64,000 bases of DNA from Astropecten irregularis (GCA_963971285.1 OZ020246.1:12197217-12261216); one strand, 5' to 3'; counted from the stretch's first letter, positions 39,498 through 51,899 are shown. Made by a program: numbers and translations. Notes: a model not told the origin generated them from the sequence alone.

Positions 39498-40587
39498 TAA
39501 GCGCAGTTTTTTTACCGCCTGCTCTGCCGTTTGTCGCATAGCGTGTGGTGCTATACTTGGATTTTCGGCCATGAACATGACTTTGGAATTTGGCACAGCT
39601 CATACTTTTATTTAGAGTACATCTGGGGCTACCTTTCGTGCAAGTTTCAGCTCGATTGCCTCTGTATTGAGGGAGAAATTTCAAACTCTAACAGAAAAAA
39701 GTGTCTCATAGTCTAAGTGCAGGTTTTTTTTTTGCCGCGCGCTCTGCCGTTTTGTTACATAGCGTGTGGTGCTATACTTGGATTTTCGGCCATGAACATG
39801 ACTTTGGAATTTGGCACTGCTCATACTTTCCTGTAGAGTACATCTGGGGCTACATTTTGTGCAAGTTTCAGCTCGATTGCCTTTGTATTGAGGGAGAAAT
39901 TTCAAACTCTAGCAGAAAAAAGTGTCTCCTAGTCTAAGCACAGTTTTTTTGCCGCCTGCTCTGCCGTTTGTCGCATAGCGTGTGGTGCTATACTTGGATT
40001 TTCGGCCATGAACATGACTTTGGAATTTGGCACAGCTCATACTTTCCTATAGAGAACATCTGGGGCTACATTTCGTGCAAGTTTCAGCTCGATTCCCTAA
40101 GTATTGAGGGAGAAATTTCAAACTCTAGCAGAAAAAAGTGTCTCATAGTCCAAGTGCAGTTTTTCTGCCGACTGCTCTGCCGTTTTGTCGCATAGCGTGT
40201 GGTGCTATACTTGGATTTTCGGCCATGAACATGACTTTGGAATTTGGCACAGCTCATACTTTCCTGTAGAGTACATCTGGGGCTACATTTCGTGCAAGTT
40301 TCAGTTCGATTGCCTAAGGATTGAGGGAGAAATTTCAAACTCTAACAGAAAAAAGTGTCTCATAGTCTAAGTGCAGGTTTTTTTTTGCCGCCTGCTCTGC
40401 CGTTTTGTCGCATAGCGTGTGGTGCTATACTTGGATTTTCGGCCATGAACATGACTTTGGAATTTGGCACTGCTCATACTTTCCTGTAGAGTACATCTGG
40501 GGCTACATTTCGTGCAAGTTTCAGCTCGATTGCCTAAGTATTGAGGGAGAAATTTTAAACTCTAGCAGAAAAAAGTGTCTCATAGTC
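39498..40587 (+). repeat. Five-monomer tandem duplication, copy 2 (1,090 bp)
   Basis: Same order as 38408-39497, including the 'caag' boundary at 40151. It leads directly into m9 at 40588, so it forms the immediate left border of the 15-mer array. Confidence 0.9.
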
Positions 40588-42110
40588 TAAGTGCAGTTTT
40601 TCTGCCGACTGCTCTGCCGTTTTGTCGCATAGCGTGTGGTGCTATACTTGGATTTTCGGCCATGAACATGACTTTGGAATTTGGCACAGCTCATACTTTC
40701 CTGTAGAGTACATCTGGGGCTACATTTCGTGCAAGTTTCAGCTCGATTGCCTCAGTATTGAGGGAGAAATTTCAAACTCTAGCAGAAAAAAGTGTCTCCT
40801 AGTCTAAGCGCAGTTTTTTTACCGCCTGCTCTGCCGTTTGTCGCATAGCGTGTGGTGCTATACTTGGATTTTCGGCCATGAACATGACTTTGGAATTTGG
40901 CACAGCTCATACTTTCCTGTAGAGTACATCTGGGGCTACCTTTCGTGCAAGTTTCAGCTCGATTGCCTCAGTATTGAGGGAGAAATTTCAAACTCTAGCA
41001 GAAAAAAGTGTCTTATAGTCTAAGTGCAGGGTTTTTTTTGCCGCGTGCTCTGCCGTTTTGTCACATAGCGTGTGGTGCTATACTTGGATTTTCGGCCATG
41101 AACATGACTTTGGAATTTGGCACAGCTCATACTTTCATTTAGAGTACATCTGGGGCTACATTTTGTGCAAGTTTCAGCTCGATTGCCTCTGTATTGAGGG
41201 AGAAATTTCAAACTCTAGCAGAAAAAAGTGTCTCCTAGTCTAAGCACAGTTTTTTTGCCGCCTGCTCTGCCGTTTTGTCGCATAGCGTGTGGTGCTATAC
41301 TTGGATTTTCGGCCATGAACATGACTTTGGAATTTGGCACAGCTCATACTTTCCTGTAGAGTACATCTGGGGCTACATTTCGTGCAAGTTTCAGTTCGAT
41401 TGCCTAAGGATTGAGGGAGAAATTTCAAACTCTAACAGAAAAAAGTGTCTCATAGTCTAAGTGCAGGTTTTTTTTTGCCGCCTGCTCTGCCGTTTTGTCG
41501 CATAGCGTGTGGTGCTATACTTGGATTTTCGGCCATGAACATGACTTTGGAATTTGGCACTGCTCATACTTTCCTGTAGAGTACATCTGGGGCTACATTT
41601 CGTGCAAGTTTCAGCTCGATTGCCTAAGTATTGAGGGAGAAATTTTAAACTCTAGCAGAAAAAAGTGTCTCATAGTCTAAGTGCAGTTTTTCTGCCGACT
41701 GCTCTGCCGTTTTGTCGCATAGCGTGTGGTGCTATACTTGGATTTTCGGCCATGAACATGACTTTGGAATTTGGCACAGCTCATACTTTCCTGTAGAGTA
41801 CATCTGGGGCTACATTTCGTGCAAGTTTCAGCTCGATTGCCTCAGTATTGAGGGAGAAATTTCAAACTCTAGCAGAAAAAAGTGTCTCCTAGTCTAAGCG
41901 CAGTTTTTTTACCGCCTGCTCTGCCGTTTGTCGCATAGCGTGTGGTGCTATACTTGGATTTTCGGCCATGAACATGACTTTGGAATTTGGCACAGCTCAT
42001 ACTTTCCTGTAGAGTACATCTGGGGCTACCTTTCGTGCAAGTTTCAGCTCGATTGACTCAGTATTGAGGGAGAAATTTCAAACTCTAGCAGAAAAAAGTG
42101 TCTCCTAGTC

Positions 42111-43633
42111 TAAGTGCAGTTTTTTTGCCGACTGCTCTGCCGTTTTGTCACATAGCGTGTGGTGCTATACTTGGATTTTCGGCCATGAACATGACTTTGG
42201 AATTTGGCACAGCTCATACTTTCATTTAGAGTACATCTGGGGCTACATTTTGTGCAAGTTTCAGCTCGATTGCCTCTGTATTGAGGGAGAAATTTCAAAC
42301 TCTAGCAGAAAAAAGTGTCTCCTAGTCTAAGCACAGTTTTTTTGCCGCCTGCTCTGCCGTTTGTCGCATAGCGTGTGGTGCTATACTTGGATTTTCGTCC
42401 ATGAACATGACTTTGGAATTTGGCACTGCTCATACTTTCCTGTAGAGTACATCTGGGGCTACATTTCGTGCAAGTTTCAGCTCGATTGCCTAAGTATTGA
42501 GGGAGAAATTGTAAACTCTAGCAGAAAAAAGTGTCTCATAGTCTAAGTGCAGTTTTTCTGCCGACTGCTCTGCCGTTTTGTCGCATAGCGTGTGGTGCTA
42601 TACTTGGATTTTCGGCCATGAACATGACTTTGGAATTTGGCACAGCTCATACTTTCCTGTAGAGTACATCTGGGGCTACATTTCGTGCAAGTTTCAGCTC
42701 GATTGCCTCAGTATTGAGGGAGAAATTTCAAACTCTAGCAGAAAAAAGTGTCTCCTAGTCTAAGCGCAGTTTTTTTACCGCCTGCTCTGCCGTTTGTCGC
42801 ATAGCGTGTGGTGCTATACTTGGATTTTCGGCCATGAACATGACTTTGGAATTTGGCACAGCTCATACTTTTATTTAGAGTACATCTGGGGCTACCTTTC
42901 GTGCAAGTTTCAGCTCGATTGCCTCTGTATTGAGGGAGAAATTTCAAACTCTAACAGAAAAAAGTGTCTCATAGTCTAAGTGCAGGTTTTTTTTTTGCCG
43001 CGCGCTCTGCCGTTTTGTTACATAGCGTGTGGTGCTATACTTGGATTTTCGGCCATGAACATGACTTTGGAATTTGGCACTGCTCATACTTTCCTGTAGA
43101 GTACATCTGGGGCTACATTTCGTGCAAGTTTCAGCTCGATTGCCTAAGTATTGAGGGAGAAATTTCAAACTCTAGCAGAAAAAAGTGTCTCCTAGTCTAA
43201 GCGCAGTTTTTTTACCGCCTGCTCTGCCGTTTGTCGCATAGCGTGTGGTGCTATACTTGGATTTTCGGCCATGAACATGACTTTGGAATTTGGCACAGCT
43301 CATACTTTCCTGTAGAGTACATCTGGGGCTACCTTTCGTGCAAGTTTCAGCTCGATTGCCTCTGTATTGAGGGAGAAATTTCAAACTCTAACAGAAAAAA
43401 GTGTCTCATAGTCTAAGTGCAGGTTTTTTTTTGCCGCGTGCTCTGCCGTTTTGTTACATAGCGTGTGGTGCTATACTTGGATTTTCGGCCATGAACATGA
43501 CTTTGGAATTTGGCACAGCTCATACTTTCCTGTAGAGTACATCTGGGGCTACCTTTCGTGCAAGTTTCAGCTCGATTGACTCAGTATTGAGGGAGAAATT
43601 TCAAACTCTAGCAGAAAAAAGTGTCTCCTAGTC
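42111..43633 (+). repeat. HOR unit H1, 7 monomers (1,523 bp)
   Basis: m1, m2, m3, m4, m5, m6 and a hybrid m7/m15, after which m1 restarts. Compared with the full 15-mer it lacks eight monomers. The preceding m9-m15 at 40588-42110 is the tail of an incomplete earlier unit. Confidence 0.9.
43414..43633 (+). repeat. Hybrid m7/m15 monomer
   Basis: The m7 linker ('aggttttttttt', 'gccgcgtgc', 'gttacatag') is followed by m15 features: 'cacagctcat', 'ctacctttcg' and 'gattgactcag'. It is the junction that removes m8-m14 from unit H1. Confidence 0.88.
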
Positions 43634-46243
43634 TAAGTGCAGTTTTTTTGCCGACTGCTCTGCCGTTTTGTCACATAGCGTGTGGTGCTATACTTGGATT
43701 TTCGGCCATGAACATGACTTTGGAATTTGGCACAGCTCATACTTTCATTTAGAGTACATCTGGGGCTACATTTTGTGCAAGTTTCAGCTCGATTGCCTCT
43801 GTATTGAGGGAGAAATTTCAAACTCTAGCAGAAAAAAGTGTCTCCTAGTCTAAGCACAGTTTTTTTGCCGCCTGCTCTGCCGTTTGTCGCATAGCGTGTG
43901 GTGCTATACTTGGATTTTCGTCCATGAACATGACTTTGGAATTTGGCACTGCTCATACTTTCCTGTAGAGTACATCTGGGGCTACATTTCGTGCAAGTTT
44001 CAGCTCGATTGCCTAAGTATTGAGGGAGAAATTGTAAACTCTAGCAGAAAAAAGTGTCTCATAGTCTAAGTGCAGTTTTTCTGCCGACTGCTCTGCCGTT
44101 TTGTCGCATAGCGTGTGGTGCTATACTTGGATTTTCGGCCATGAACATGACTTTGGAATTTGGCACAGCTCATACTTTCCTGTAGAGTACATCTGGGGCT
44201 ACATTTCGTGCAAGTTTCAGCTCGATTGCCTCAGTATTGAGGGAGAAATTTCAAACTCTAGCAGAAAAAAGTGTCTCCTAGTCTAAGCGCAGTTTTTTTA
44301 CCGCCTGCTCTGCCGTTTGTCGCATAGCGTGTGGTGCTATACTTGGATTTTCGGCCATGAACATGACTTTGGAATTTGGCACAGCTCATACTTTTATTTA
44401 GAGTACATCTGGGGCTACCTTTCGTGCAAGTTTCAGCTCGATTGCCTCTGTATTGAGGGAGAAATTTCAAACTCTAACAGAAAAAAGTGTCTCATAGTCT
44501 AAGTGCAGGTTTTTTTTTTGCCGCGCGCTCTGCCGTTTTGTTACATAGCGTGTGGTGCTATACTTGGATTTTCGGCCATGAACATGACTTTGGAATTTGG
44601 CACTGCTCATACTTTCCTGTAGAGTACATCTGGGGCTACATTTCGTGCAAGTTTCAGCTCGATTGCCTAAGTATTGAGGGAGAAATTTCAAACTCTAGCA
44701 GAAAAAAGTGTCTCCTAGTCTAAGCGCAGTTTTTTTACCGCCTGCTCTGCCGTTTGTCGCATAGCGTGTGGTGCTATACTTGGATTTTCGGCCATGAACA
44801 TGACTTTGGAATTTGGCACAGCTCATACTTTCCTGTAGAGTACATCTGGGGCTACCTTTCGTGCAAGTTTCAGCTCGATTGCCTCTGTATTGAGGGAGAA
44901 ATTTCAAACTCTAACAGAAAAAAGTGTCTCATAGTCTAAGTGCAGGTTTTTTTTTGCCGCGTGCTCTGCCGTTTTGTTACATAGCGTGTGGTGCTATACT
45001 TGGATTTTCGGCCATGAACATGACTTTGGAATTTGGCACTGCTCATACTTTCCTGTAGAGTACATCTGGGGCTACATTTCGTGCAAGTTTCAGCTCGATT
45101 GCCTAAGTATTGAGGGAGAAATTTCAAACTCTAGCAAAAAAAAGTGTCTCATAGTCTAAGTGAAGTTTTTCTGCCGACTGCTCTGCCGTTTTGTCGCATA
45201 GCGTGTGGTGCTATACTTGGATTTTCGGCCATGAACATGACTTTGGAATTTGGCACTGCTCATACTTTCCTGTAGAGTACATCTGGGGCTACATTTCGTG
45301 CAAGTTTCAGCTCGATTGCCTAAGTATTGAGGGAGAAATTTTAAACTCTAGCAGAAAAAAGTGTCTCATAGTCTAAGTGCAGTTTTTCTGCCGACTGCTC
45401 TGCCGTTTTGTCGCATAGCGTGTGGTGCTATACTTGGATTTTCGGCCATGAACATGACTTTGGAATTTGGCACAGCTCATACTTTCCTGTAGAGTACATC
45501 TGGGGCTACATTTCGTGCAAGTTTCAGCTCGATTGCCTCAGTATTGAGGGAGAAATTTCAAACTCTAGCAGAAAAAAGTGTCTCCTAGTCTAAGCGCAGT
45601 TTTTTTACCGCCTGCTCTGCCGTTTGTCGCATAGCGTGTGGTGCTATACTTGGATTTTCGGCCATGAACATGACTTTGGAATTTGGCACAGCTCATACTT
45701 TCCTGTAGAGTACATCTGGGGCTACCTTTCGTGCAAGTTTCAGCTCGATTGCCTCAGTATTGAGGGAGAAATTTCAAACTCTAGCAGAAAAAAGTGTCTT
45801 ATAGTCTAAGTGCAGGGTTTTTTTTGCCGCGTGCTCTGCCGTTTTGTCACATAGCGTGTGGTGCTATACTTGGATTTTCGGCCATGAACATGACTTTGGA
45901 ATTTGGCACAGCTCATACTTTCATTTAGAGTACATCTGGGGCTACATTTTGTGCAAGTTTCAGCTCGATTGCCTCTGTATTGAGGGAGAAATTTCAAACT
46001 CTAGCAGAAAAAAGTGTCTCCTAGTCTAAGCACAGTTTTTTTGCCGCCTGCTCTGCCGTTTTGTCGCATAGCGTGTGGTGCTATACTTGGATTTTCGGCC
46101 ATGAACATGACTTTGGAATTTGGCACAGCTCATACTTTCCTGTAGAGTACATCTGGGGCTACATTTCGTGCAAGTTTCAGTTCGATTGCCTAAGGATTGA
46201 GGGAGAAATTTCAAACTCTAACAGAAAAAAGTGTCTCCTAGTC
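43634..46243 (+). repeat. HOR unit H2, 12 monomers (2,610 bp)
   Basis: m1-m11 plus a hybrid m12/m15; m13, m14 and most of m15 are absent. 3,263 minus 2,610 is 653 bp, the length of m13+m14+m15. A private 'ctagcaaaaaaaag' change lies near 45133. Confidence 0.92.
46027..46243 (+). repeat. Hybrid m12/m15 monomer (first instance)
   Basis: The body is m12 ('cagttcg', 'cctaaggattg', 'ctaacag') but the end is 'cctagtc', followed by the m1 linker 'taagtgcagttttttt'. True m12 ends 'catagtc' before the m13 linker. The identical hybrid recurs at 54510, which shows that H2 and H5 descend from one unit. Confidence 0.9.
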
Positions 46244-49200
46244 TAAGTGCAGTTTTTTTGCCGACTGCTCTGCCGTTTTGTCACATAGCGTGTGGTGCTA
46301 TACTTGGATTTTCGGCCATGAACATGACTTTGGAATTTGGCACAGCTCATACTTTCATTTAGAGTACATCTGGGGCTACATTTTGTGCAAGTTTCAGCTC
46401 GATTGCCTCTGTATTGAGGGAGAAATTTCAAACTCTAGCAGAAAAAAGTGTCTCCTAGTCTAAGCACAGTTTTTTTGCCGCCTGCTCTGCCGTTTGTCGC
46501 ATAGCGTGTGGTGCTATACTTGGATTTTCGTCCATGAACATGACTTTGGAATTTGGCACTGCTCATACTTTCCTGTAGAGTACATCTGGGGCTACATTTC
46601 GTGCAAGTTTCAGCTCGATTGCCTAAGTATTGAGGGAGAAATTGTAAACTCTAGCAGAAAAAAGTGTCTCATAGTCTAAGTGCAGTTTTTCTGCCGACTG
46701 CTCTGCCGTTTTGTCGCATAGCGTGTGGTGCTATACTTGGATTTTCGGCCATGAACATGACTTTGGAATTTGGCACAGCTCATACTTTCCTGTAGAGTAC
46801 ATCTGGGGCTACATTTCGTGCAAGTTTCAGCTCGATTGCCTCAGTATTGAGGGAGAAATTTCAAACTCTAGCAGAAAAAAGTGTCTCCTAGTCTAAGCGC
46901 AGTTTTTTTACCGCCTGCTCTGCCGTTTGTCGCATAGCGTGTGGTGCTATACTTGGATTTTCGGCCATGAACATGACTTTGGAATTTGGCACAGCTCATA
47001 CTTTTATTTAGAGTACATCTGGGGCTACCTTTCGTGCAAGTTTCAGCTCGATTGCCTCTGTATTGAGGGAGAAATTTCAAACTCTAACAGAAAAAAGTGT
47101 CTCATAGTCTAAGTGCAGGTTTTTTTTTTGCCGCGCGCTCTGCCGTTTTGTTACATAGCGTGTGGTGCTATACTTGGATTTTCGGCCATGAACATGACTT
47201 TGGAATTTGGCACTGCTCATACTTTCCTGTAGAGTACATCTGGGGCTACATTTCGTGCAAGTTTCAGCTCGATTGCCTAAGTATTGAGGGAGAAATTTCA
47301 AACTCTAGCAGAAAAAAGTGTCTCCTAGTCTAAGCGCAGTTTTTTTACCGCCTGCTCTGCCGTTTGTCGCATAGCGTGTGGTGCTATACTTGGATTTTCG
47401 GCCATGAACATGACTTTGGAATTTGGCACAGCTCATACTTTCCTGTAGAGTACATCTGGGGCTACCTTTCGTGCAAGTTTCAGCTCGATTGCCTCTGTAT
47501 TGAGGGAGAAATTTCAAACTCTAACAGAAAAAAGTGTCTCATAGTCTAAGTGCAGGTTTTTTTTTGCCGCGTGCTCTGCCGTTTTGTTACATAGCGTGTG
47601 GTGCTATACTTGGATTTTCGGCCATGAACATGACTTTGGAATTTGGCACTGCTCATACTTTCCTGTAGAGTACATCTGGGGCTACATTTCGTGCAAGTTT
47701 CAGCTCGATTGCCTAAGTATTGAGGGAGAAATTTCAAACTCTAGCAGAAAAAAGTGTCTCATAGTCTAAGTGAAGTTTTTCTGCCGACTGCTCTGCCGTT
47801 TTGTCGCATAGCGTGTGGTGCTATACTTGGATTTTCGGCCATGAACATGACTTTGGAATTTGGCACTGCTCATACTTTCCTGTAGAGTACATCTGGGGCT
47901 ACATTTCGTGCAAGATTCAGCTCGATTGCCTAAGTATTGAGGGAGAAATTTTAAACTCTAGCAGAAAAAAGTGTCTCATAGTCTAAGTGCAGTTTTTCTG
48001 CCGACTGCTCTGCCGTTTTGTCGCATAGCGTGTGGTGCTATACTTGGATTTTCGGCCATGAACATGACTTTGGAATTTGGCACAGCTCATACTTTCCTGT
48101 AGAGTACATCTGGGGCTACATTTCGTGCAAGTTTCAGCTCGATTGCCTCAGTATTGAGGGAGAAATTTCAAACTCTAGCAGAAAAAAGTGTCTCCTAGTC
48201 TAAGCGCAGTTTTTTTACCGCCTGCTCTGCCGTTTGTCGCATAGCGTGTGGTGCTATACTTGGATTTTCGGCCATGAACATGACTTTGGAATTTGGCACA
48301 GCTCATACTTTCCTGTAGAGTACATCTGGGGCTACCTTTCGTGCAAGTTTCAGCTCGATTGCCTCAGTATTGAGGGAGAAATTTCAAACTCTAGCAGAAA
48401 AAAGTGTCTTATAGTCTAAGTGCAGGGTTTTTTTTGCCGCGTGCTCTGCCGTTTTGTCACATAGCGTGTGGTGCTATACTTGGATTTTCGGCCATGAACA
48501 TGACTTTGGAATTTGGCACAGCTCATACTTTCATTTAGAGTACATCTGGGGCTACATTTTGTGCAAGTTTCAGCTCGATTGCCTCTGTATTGAGGGAGAA
48601 ATTTCAAACTCTAGCAGAAAAAAGTGTCTCCTAGTCTAAGCACAGTTTTTTTGCCGCCTGCTCTGCCGTTTTGTCGCATAGCGTGTGGTGCTATACTTGG
48701 ATTTTCGGCCATGAACATGACTTTGGAATTTGGCACAGCTCATACTTTCCTGTAGAGTACATCTGGGGCTACATTTCGTGCAAGTTTCAGTTCGATTGCC
48801 TAAGGATTGAGGGAGAAATTTCAAACTCTAACAGAAAAAAGTGTCTCATAGTCTAAGTGCAGGTTTTTTTTTGCCGCCTGCTCTGCCGTTTTGTCGCATA
48901 GCGTGTGGTGCTATACTTGGATTTTCGGCCATGAACATGACTTTGGAATTTGGCACTGCTCATACTTTCCTGTAGAGTACATCTGGGGCTACATTTCGTG
49001 CAAGTTTCAGCTCGATTGCCTAAGTATTGAGGGAGAAATTTTAAACTCTAGCAGAAAAAAGTGTCTCATAGTCTAAGTGCAGTTTTTCTGCCGACTGCTC
49101 TGCCGTTTTGTCGCATAGCGTGTGGTGCTATACTTGGATTTTCGGCCATGAACATGACTTTTGAATTTGGCACAGCTCATACTTTCCTGTAGAGTACATC

Positions 49201-49506
49201 TGGGGCTACATTTCGTGCAAGTTTCAGCTCGATTGCCTCAGTATTGAGGGAGAAATTTCAAACTCTAGCAGAAAAAAGTGTCTCCTAGTCTAAGCGCAGT
49301 TTTTTTACCGCCTGCTCTGCCGTTTGTCGCATAGCGTGTGGTGCTATACTTGGATTTTCGGCCATGAACATGACTTTGGAATTTGGCACAGCTCATACTT
49401 TCCTGTAGAGTACATCTGGGGCTACCTTTCGTGCAAGTTTCAGCTCGATTGACTCAGTATTGAGGGAGAAATTTCAAACTCTAGCAGAAAAAAGTGTCTC
49501 CTAGTC
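46244..49506 (+). repeat. HOR unit H3, 15 monomers (3,263 bp)
   Basis: Complete m1-m15. It carries 'gcaagattcag' in m8 (A at 47915), shared only with H6. A private G-to-T in m14 at 49162 ('gacttttgaa') is not in H6, so it arose after the two separated. Confidence 0.93.
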
Positions 49507-49723
49507 TAAGTGCAGTTTTTTTGCCGACTGCTCTGCCGTTTTGTCACATAGCGTGTGGTGCTATACTTGGATTTTCGGCCATGAACATGACTTTGGAATT
49601 TGGCACAGCTCATACTTTCATTTAGAGTACATCTGGGGCTACATTTTGTGCAAGTTTCAGCTCGATTGCCTCTGTATTGAGGGAGAAATTTCAAACTCTA
49701 GCAGAAAAAAGTGTCTCCTAGTC
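49507..49723 (+). repeat. Subtype m1 (217 bp)
   Basis: Linker 'taagtgcag' + T7 + 'gccgac', 'gtcacatag'; 'cacagctcat'; 'tttcatttag'; 'ctacattttgtg'; 'cctctgtattg'; 'ctagcag'; end 'cctagtc'. The body equals m11; only the linker differs. Confidence 0.93.
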
Positions 49724-49939
49724 TAAGCACAGTTTTTTTGCCGCCTGCTCTGCCGTTTGTCGCATAGCGTGTGGTGCTATACTTGGATTTTCGTCCATGA
49801 ACATGACTTTGGAATTTGGCACTGCTCATACTTTCCTGTAGAGTACATCTGGGGCTACATTTCGTGCAAGTTTCAGCTCGATTGCCTAAGTATTGAGGGA
49901 GAAATTGTAAACTCTAGCAGAAAAAAGTGTCTCATAGTC
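49724..49939 (+). repeat. Subtype m2 (216 bp)
   Basis: Linker 'taagcacag' + T7 + 'gccgcc'. It is the only subtype with 'ttcgtcc' in place of 'ttcggcc' (base 72) and with the tail 'aattgtaaac'. 'cactgctcat', 'cctaagtattg', end 'catagtc'. This makes m2 the best single marker for phasing the array. Confidence 0.94.
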
Positions 49940-50156
49940 TAAGTGCAGTTTTTCTGCCGACTGCTCTGCCGTTTTGTCGCATAGCGTGTGGTGCTATACT
50001 TGGATTTTCGGCCATGAACATGACTTTGGAATTTGGCACAGCTCATACTTTCCTGTAGAGTACATCTGGGGCTACATTTCGTGCAAGTTTCAGCTCGATT
50101 GCCTCAGTATTGAGGGAGAAATTTCAAACTCTAGCAGAAAAAAGTGTCTCCTAGTC
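49940..50156 (+). repeat. Subtype m3 (217 bp)
   Basis: Linker 'taagtgcagtttttctgcc', 'cacagctcat', 'tttcctgtag', 'ctacatttcg', 'cctcagtattg', 'ctagcag', end 'cctagtc'. Indistinguishable by eye from m9 and m14. Confidence 0.92.
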
Positions 50157-50372
50157 TAAGCGCAGTTTTTTTACCGCCTGCTCTGCCGTTTGTCGCATAG
50201 CGTGTGGTGCTATACTTGGATTTTCGGCCATGAACATGACTTTGGAATTTGGCACAGCTCATACTTTTATTTAGAGTACATCTGGGGCTACCTTTCGTGC
50301 AAGTTTCAGCTCGATTGCCTCTGTATTGAGGGAGAAATTTCAAACTCTAACAGAAAAAAGTGTCTCATAGTC
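50157..50372 (+). repeat. Subtype m4 (216 bp)
   Basis: Linker 'taagcgcag' + T7 + 'accgcc'; the only subtype with 'cttttatttag'; 'ctacctttcg', 'cctctgtattg', 'ctaacag', end 'catagtc'. Confidence 0.93.
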
Positions 50373-50593
50373 TAAGTGCAGGTTTTTTTTTTGCCGCGCG
50401 CTCTGCCGTTTTGTTACATAGCGTGTGGTGCTATACTTGGATTTTCGGCCATGAACATGACTTTGGAATTTGGCACTGCTCATACTTTCCTGTAGAGTAC
50501 ATCTGGGGCTACATTTCGTGCAAGTTTCAGCTCGATTGCCTAAGTATTGAGGGAGAAATTTCAAACTCTAGCAGAAAAAAGTGTCTCCTAGTC
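50373..50593 (+). repeat. Subtype m5 (221 bp, ten-T linker)
   Basis: Linker 'taagtgcagg' + T10 + 'gccgcgcgc', 'gttacatag'; 'cactgctcat'; 'cctaagtattg'; end 'cctagtc'. The longest subtype. T10 with 'gcgcgc' is fixed in all m5 copies from 38624 rightward, while related monomers further left have nine T's. Confidence 0.93.
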
Positions 50594-50809
50594 TAAGCGC
50601 AGTTTTTTTACCGCCTGCTCTGCCGTTTGTCGCATAGCGTGTGGTGCTATACTTGGATTTTCGGCCATGAACATGACTTTGGAATTTGGCACAGCTCATA
50701 CTTTCCTGTAGAGTACATCTGGGGCTACCTTTCGTGCAAGTTTCAGCTCGATTGCCTCTGTATTGAGGGAGAAATTTCAAACTCTAACAGAAAAAAGTGT
50801 CTCATAGTC
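50594..50809 (+). repeat. Subtype m6 (216 bp)
   Basis: m4-type linker with 'tttcctgtag' body, 'ctacctttcg', 'cctctgtattg', 'ctaacag', end 'catagtc'. The left half of the window has a sister form with 'cttacag'. Confidence 0.92.
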
Positions 50810-51029
50810 TAAGTGCAGGTTTTTTTTTGCCGCGTGCTCTGCCGTTTTGTTACATAGCGTGTGGTGCTATACTTGGATTTTCGGCCATGAACATGACTTT
50901 GGAATTTGGCACTGCTCATACTTTCCTGTAGAGTACATCTGGGGCTACATTTCGTGCAAGTTTCAGCTCGATTGCCTAAGTATTGAGGGAGAAATTTCAA
51001 ACTCTAGCAGAAAAAAGTGTCTCATAGTC
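50810..51029 (+). repeat. Subtype m7 (220 bp)
   Basis: Linker 'taagtgcagg' + T9 + 'gccgcgtgc', 'gttacatag'; 'cactgctcat'; 'cctaagtattg'; end 'catagtc'. Confidence 0.92.
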
Positions 51030-51246
51030 TAAGTGAAGTTTTTCTGCCGACTGCTCTGCCGTTTTGTCGCATAGCGTGTGGTGCTATACTTGGATTTTCG
51101 GCCATGAACATGACTTTGGAATTTGGCACTGCTCATACTTTCCTGTAGAGTACATCTGGGGCTACATTTCGTGCAAGTTTCAGCTCGATTGCCTAAGTAT
51201 TGAGGGAGAAATTTTAAACTCTAGCAGAAAAAAGTGTCTCATAGTC
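51030..51246 (+). repeat. Subtype m8 (217 bp)
   Basis: Linker 'taagtgaagtttttctgcc' (c-to-a at base 7, also at 16441, 27969, 63433), 'cactgctcat', 'cctaagtattg', 'ttttaaac', end 'catagtc'. Body equals m13. Confidence 0.92.
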
Positions 51247-51463
51247 TAAGTGCAGTTTTTCTGCCGACTGCTCTGCCGTTTTGTCGCATAGCGTGTGGTG
51301 CTATACTTGGATTTTCGGCCATGAACATGACTTTGGAATTTGGCACAGCTCATACTTTCCTGTAGAGTACATCTGGGGCTACATTTCGTGCAAGTTTCAG
51401 CTCGATTGCCTCAGTATTGAGGGAGAAATTTCAAACTCTAGCAGAAAAAAGTGTCTCCTAGTC
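51247..51463 (+). repeat. Subtype m9 (217 bp)
   Basis: Same sequence type as m3 and m14; distinguished only by its neighbours m8 and m10. Confidence 0.9.
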
Positions 51464-51679
51464 TAAGCGCAGTTTTTTTACCGCCTGCTCTGCCGTTTGT
51501 CGCATAGCGTGTGGTGCTATACTTGGATTTTCGGCCATGAACATGACTTTGGAATTTGGCACAGCTCATACTTTCCTGTAGAGTACATCTGGGGCTACCT
51601 TTCGTGCAAGTTTCAGCTCGATTGCCTCAGTATTGAGGGAGAAATTTCAAACTCTAGCAGAAAAAAGTGTCTTATAGTC
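51464..51679 (+). repeat. Subtype m10 (216 bp)
   Basis: Linker 'taagcgcag' + T7 + 'accgcc', 'cacagctcat', 'ctacctttcg', 'cctcagtattg', 'ctagcag', end 'ttatagtc'. The 'gtcttatag' boundary is its marker. Confidence 0.92.
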
Positions 51680-51899
51680 TAAGTGCAGGGTTTTTTTTGC
51701 CGCGTGCTCTGCCGTTTTGTCACATAGCGTGTGGTGCTATACTTGGATTTTCGGCCATGAACATGACTTTGGAATTTGGCACAGCTCATACTTTCATTTA
51801 GAGTACATCTGGGGCTACATTTTGTGCAAGTTTCAGCTCGATTGCCTCTGTATTGAGGGAGAAATTTCAAACTCTAGCAGAAAAAAGTGTCTCCTAGTC
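51680..51899 (+). repeat. Subtype m11 (220 bp)
   Basis: Linker 'taagtgcaggg' + T8 + 'gccgcgtgc', 'gtcacatag', then an m1 body ('tttcatttag', 'ctacattttg', 'cctctg'), end 'cctagtc'. Confidence 0.92.

Larger units (their letters stand above)
38191..42110 (+). repeat. Transition segment between 53-mer and 15-mer organisation (18 monomers)
   Basis: Monomer starts: 38191, 38408, 38624, 38845, 39061, 39278, 39498, 39714, 39935, 40151, 40368, then a clean m9-m15 run at 40588, 40805, 41021, 41241, 41458, 41678 and 41895. The first part mixes m3, m4 and a ten-T m5 linker joined to the 'cctttgtattg' body of the 19269 type, followed by the 'cctatagagaac' type. This shows parts of the 53-mer spliced to parts of the 15-mer. 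Confidence 0.85.

Noticed and set aside
38878-40195. Longer frames of 75-84 codons
   Set aside because: They arise because the boundary TAA became CAA at 39061 and 40151 in a duplicated segment, a neutral read-through.
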